Assembly: GCA_031289275.1 (NCBI GenBank)
Contig: JAITPV010000158.1
Span: 1-36,421 of the forward strand
Direction of reading: 5' to 3'
DNA length: 36,421 nucleotides
Origin: Tannerella sp.
GTDB taxonomy: Bacteria > Bacteroidota > Bacteroidia > Bacteroidales > Tannerellaceae
The notes under the pieces are model-generated. The model saw nothing but the letters and a program-made list of their open reading frames with translations. It was not told the DNA's origin and did no database searches. The translations under genes and the position numbers were made by a program. Positions 33,686-36,421 of the stretch are shown here, in pieces (the first letter of the stretch is position 1; each line of letters opens with the position of its first letter).

Positions 33686-35644
33686 ATGATAAAAATAACA
33701 TTTCCGGATAATTCCGTCAGAGAATATAACGAAGGAATTACCTCAATGCAAATGGCGGAAGGCATCAGTCCCCGTCTGGCCGAAAGCGTACTGGCCGCCA
33801 AAGTAAACGGCGAAGTATGGGATTTGAACCGTCCCGTTCTTGAAGATTCCACCCTTCAACTTTTGAAATGGGACGATGACGAAGGCAAACACGCCTACTG
33901 GCATTCCAGCGCACACCTTATGGCCGAAGCCCTGCAAGAACTGTATCCGGGCGTAAAATTCGGCATCGGGCCGGCAATCGAAAACGGATTCTACTATGAT
34001 GTAGACCTTGGCGAAAAAACGATCACCGACAGCGATTTTGCCGTCATCGAAGCCAAAATGCTTGAATTGGCCGCACAAAAAGAAGCCATCGTACGGCAAA
34101 ACATCTCAAAAGCCGACGCATTGAAATTGTTCGGCGACCGCAACGAAATATACAAAACCGAATTAATCGGCGAATTGACGGACGGACAGATCACCACCTA
34201 CACGCAAGGCCGTTTCACCGACCTGTGCCGCGGGCCGCACCTGCCCGACACATCGTATATCAAAGCGGCCAAAATCACAAGCGTAGCCGGAGCCTATTGG
34301 CGCGGCGACGAAAAACGGAAGCAACTGGTACGTATCTACGGCATTACCTTCCCCAAAAAGAAATTGCTGGACGAATACCTCGCCCTGATTGAAGAAGCCA
34401 AAAAACGCGACCATCGCAAAGTCGGCCGGGAACTGGAATTATTCACCTTTTCCGCATCCGTAGGGGCCGGACTGCCGTTATGGTTGCCGCGTGGCACGCA
34501 ATTACGCCTGAAACTGGAAGACTTCCTGAAACGGATTCAACGAAAATACGGCTACCAGCAAGTAATGACGCCGCACATCGGCGCCAAACAACTATACGTC
34601 ACCTCCGGCCATTACGCCAAGTACGGCAAAGACTCGTTTCAACCGATTCATACGCCGCAGGAAGGCGAAGAATTTTTGCTGAAGCCGATGAACTGTCCGC
34701 ACCACTGCGAAATATTCAAGGCCTTTCCCCGCTCGTACAAAGACCTGCCGATACGTTTTGCCGAGTTCGGCACCGTATACCGCTACGAGCAGAGCGGCGA
34801 ACTGCATGGACTGACGCGCGTACGCGGGTTTACGCAAGACGACGCACACTTGTTCTGCCGTCCCGACCAGTTGAAAGATGAATTTCTGAAAGTGATGGAC
34901 ATCATCTTCATCATCTTCAAAGCGCTTGATTTTGAAAATTTCGAGGCGCAGATTTCGTTGCGCGACCCGGAGAACAAGGAAAAATATATCGGTTCGGACG
35001 AAAATTGGGAAAAAGCCGAAAGCGCCATCATGGAAGCCTGCCGGGAAAAAGGCCTGCCCGCCAAAGTTGAATTAGGCGAGGCGGCATTCTACGGCCCGAA
35101 GCTCGATTTCATGGTGAAAGATGCGATCGGACGCCGCTGGCAATTAGGCACCATTCAGGTAGACTACAATCTGCCCGAGCGTTTCGAACTCGAATATGCC
35201 GGAGAAGATAATAAAAAACACCGTCCGGTGATGATTCACCGTGCGCCGTTCGGTTCGATGGAACGCTTCATCGCCGTCTTGATAGAGCATACCGGAGGCA
35301 AATTTCCGCTCTGGCTCACCCCCGATCAGGTGGTAGTAATGCCCATCAGCGAACGGTTTAATGAATATGCACACCAAATTTCCAGCCAATTGGAAGCGCA
35401 GGAGATTCGCGTGACCGTGGACGACCGGAACGAGAAAATTGGGCGGAAAATACGTGATAATGAGCTGAAAAGGATACCTTACATGCTTATTGTCGGAGAG
35501 AAAGAAGCAGAAAATAACGAAATTTCTGTAAGAAAACAGGGCGAAGGTGATAAAGGTTCGATGAAAATTACTACCTTTGCCTCGCTTTTGAGGGCCGAAG
35601 TCGATGAAATGATGAATCGATGGGAAAAAGAACAGACAAATTAA
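33686..35644 (+). CDS. thrS: Threonine-tRNA ligase
   Basis: Charges tRNA-Thr in the cytoplasm. From the ATG at 33686, 652 residues: TGS domain ([20 protein letters not shown]); editing domain with His73 and His77 (HSSAHLM) and Cys181/His185 ([10 protein letters not shown]); catalytic core with [18 protein letters not shown]; zinc ligands Cys337, His388 and His518; then the anticodon-binding domain ([16 protein letters not shown]). The open frame reaches back to 33602 but the extra 28 residues lie across the promoter and are not family-like. It is followed 31 bases later by infC and then rpmI, the common thrS-infC-rpmI order. Confidence 0.97.
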   Translation: MIKITFPDNSVREYNEGITSMQMAEGISPRLAESVLAAKVNGEVWDLNRPVLEDSTLQLLKWDDDEGKHAYWHSSAHLMAEALQELYPGVKFGIGPAIENGFYYDVDLGEKTITDSDFAVIEAKMLELAAQKEAIVRQNISKADALKLFGDRNEIYKTELIGELTDGQITTYTQGRFTDLCRGPHLPDTSYIKAAKITSVAGAYWRGDEKRKQLVRIYGITFPKKKLLDEYLALIEEAKKRDHRKVGRELELFTFSASVGAGLPLWLPRGTQLRLKLEDFLKRIQRKYGYQQVMTPHIGAKQLYVTSGHYAKYGKDSFQPIHTPQEGEEFLLKPMNCPHHCEIFKAFPRSYKDLPIRFAEFGTVYRYEQSGELHGLTRVRGFTQDDAHLFCRPDQLKDEFLKVMDIIFIIFKALDFENFEAQISLRDPENKEKYIGSDENWEKAESAIMEACREKGLPAKVELGEAAFYGPKLDFMVKDAIGRRWQLGTIQVDYNLPERFELEYAGEDNKKHRPVMIHRAPFGSMERFIAVLIEHTGGKFPLWLTPDQVVVMPISERFNEYAHQISSQLEAQEIRVTVDDRNEKIGRKIRDNELKRIPYMLIVGEKEAENNEISVRKQGEGDKGSMKITTFASLLRAEVDEMMNRWEKEQTN

Positions 35645-35675
35645 TTAATGTAAATGGAGTATCCCTATTTTTTGA

Positions 35676-36269
35676 ATGAGAAACGACCACGTTAAAGAAC
35701 AGTACAGAATCAACGAACGGATTCGTGTTCCCGAAGTGCGCTTGGTGGGAGAAAATATAACAATTGGTGTTTATCCGACGAGCAAAGCCTTGCAAATGGC
35801 CGCAGATATGGAATTGGATTTGGTAGAAATTTCTCCAAATGCGAATCCTTCCGTATGTAGAATAACTAATTACCAGAAGTTTCTATATCAGCAGAAAAAA
35901 CGCCAGAAAGAGCAAAAAGCAAAGTCGGTGAAAATTGTTGTGAAAGAAATACGGTTTGGCCCTCAAACGGACGATCATGATTACAACTTTAAGTTGCGAC
36001 ATGCCAAAAGTTTCTTGGAAGAAGGGGCGAAAGTGAAAGCCTATGTGTTTTTCAAAGGACGCTCCATTCTATTCAAAGAACAGGGCGAAGTCTTATTGTT
36101 GCGGTTCGCCAATGATCTGGAAGACTATGGGAAAGTAGAACAAATGCCTCTTTTGGAAGGTAAGCGGATGATTATCATGCTGACGCCAAAAAAAGTTAGC
36201 GTTTCAAACAAGCCGGTTGCACCGAAAGTGGTGACCAAACCGAATGAGGAAGAAAAAAAGAATGAATAA
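35676..36269 (+). CDS. infC: Translation initiation factor IF-3
   Basis: Binds the 30S subunit, prevents 50S joining and checks initiator tRNA. 197 residues: N-domain [20 protein letters not shown], linker [20 protein letters not shown] and C-domain [20 protein letters not shown], all typical. The start here is ATG, not the rare AUU-type codon that gives autoregulation in enterobacteria. A lysine/glutamate tail ([10 protein letters not shown]) follows the C-domain. 40 bases separate it from rpmI. Confidence 0.96.
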   Translation: MRNDHVKEQYRINERIRVPEVRLVGENITIGVYPTSKALQMAADMELDLVEISPNANPSVCRITNYQKFLYQQKKRQKEQKAKSVKIVVKEIRFGPQTDDHDYNFKLRHAKSFLEEGAKVKAYVFFKGRSILFKEQGEVLLLRFANDLEDYGKVEQMPLLEGKRMIIMLTPKKVSVSNKPVAPKVVTKPNEEEKKNE

Positions 36270-36309
36270 GAGATTATTCTTGAATTATTAATATTTAAAA
36301 ACAAGTAAC

Positions 36310-36421
36310 ATGCCAAAGATGAAGACTAATTCCGGTGCCAAAAAGAGGTTCGCCCTTACCGGAACAGGGAAAATCAAGAGAAAACATGCTTTTAAAAGTC
36401 ATATTCTGACGAAAAAGACGA
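36310..36421 (+). CDS. rpmI: Ribosomal protein bL35, partial (runs off the window)
   Basis: Start [20 protein letters not shown], then [17 protein letters not shown], is the family N-terminus; the reading frame runs off the window after residue 37, of about 65. It follows infC, and rplT is expected next outside the window. Confidence 0.92.
   Translation, partial: MPKMKTNSGAKKRFALTGTGKIKRKHAFKSHILTKKT

Overview
The window is chromosomal DNA from a member of the Bacteroidota, most likely order Bacteroidales. Three things support this: a SusC/SusD pair, many promoters of the Bacteroidota type (TAnnTTTG at -7, for example at 19289, 32591 and 33648), and weak or absent Shine-Dalgarno sequences. 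Coding density is high. I see no tRNA, rRNA, insertion sequence, prophage or CRISPR array. Genus cannot be fixed from the sequence alone.

Layout. (1) 154-5997, plus strand: a ROK sugar kinase, then a 1,001-residue exported TPR protein abutting an outer-membrane barrel. (2) 6036-8839, minus strand: a SPOR lipoprotein, murB, and an RNA-type methyltransferase with a THUMP-like end. (3) 8963-14629, minus strand: a tight three-gene operon of two exported Gfo/Idh/MocA oxidoreductases and a giant HEAT plus double-DUF1080 protein, probably a keto-sugar or unusual glycoside pathway. (4) 14630-15241: a gene-poor divergent region with six and a half 42-bp tandem repeats closed by an 18-bp perfect hairpin. 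(5) 15242-22568, plus strand: coaX, an outer-membrane barrel, a TPR protein, lptC, a PpiD/SurA-like foldase and rlmN, mostly envelope biogenesis. (6) 22707-30059, minus strand: a small polysaccharide utilisation locus (SusC, SusD, DUF3823 lipoprotein, GH123-like lipoprotein), with a secreted esterase divergent to it at 30227. (7) 31083-32557: an HU-like protein with an extra C-terminal winged-helix-like domain, four near-palindromes spaced exactly 22 bp apart upstream of it, and a CX5R phosphatase. (8) 32620-36421, plus strand: a GT2 glycosyltransferase, then thrS, infC and the start of rpmI.

The two most unusual features are the 22-bp-phased palindrome array beside the HU/winged-helix gene (31759-31842) and the 42-bp repeat array with its inverted end (14859-15152). 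The two carbohydrate loci (DUF1080/Gfo-Idh and GH123/SusCD) are the metabolic features most worth experimental work; neither has an adjacent dedicated regulator gene.
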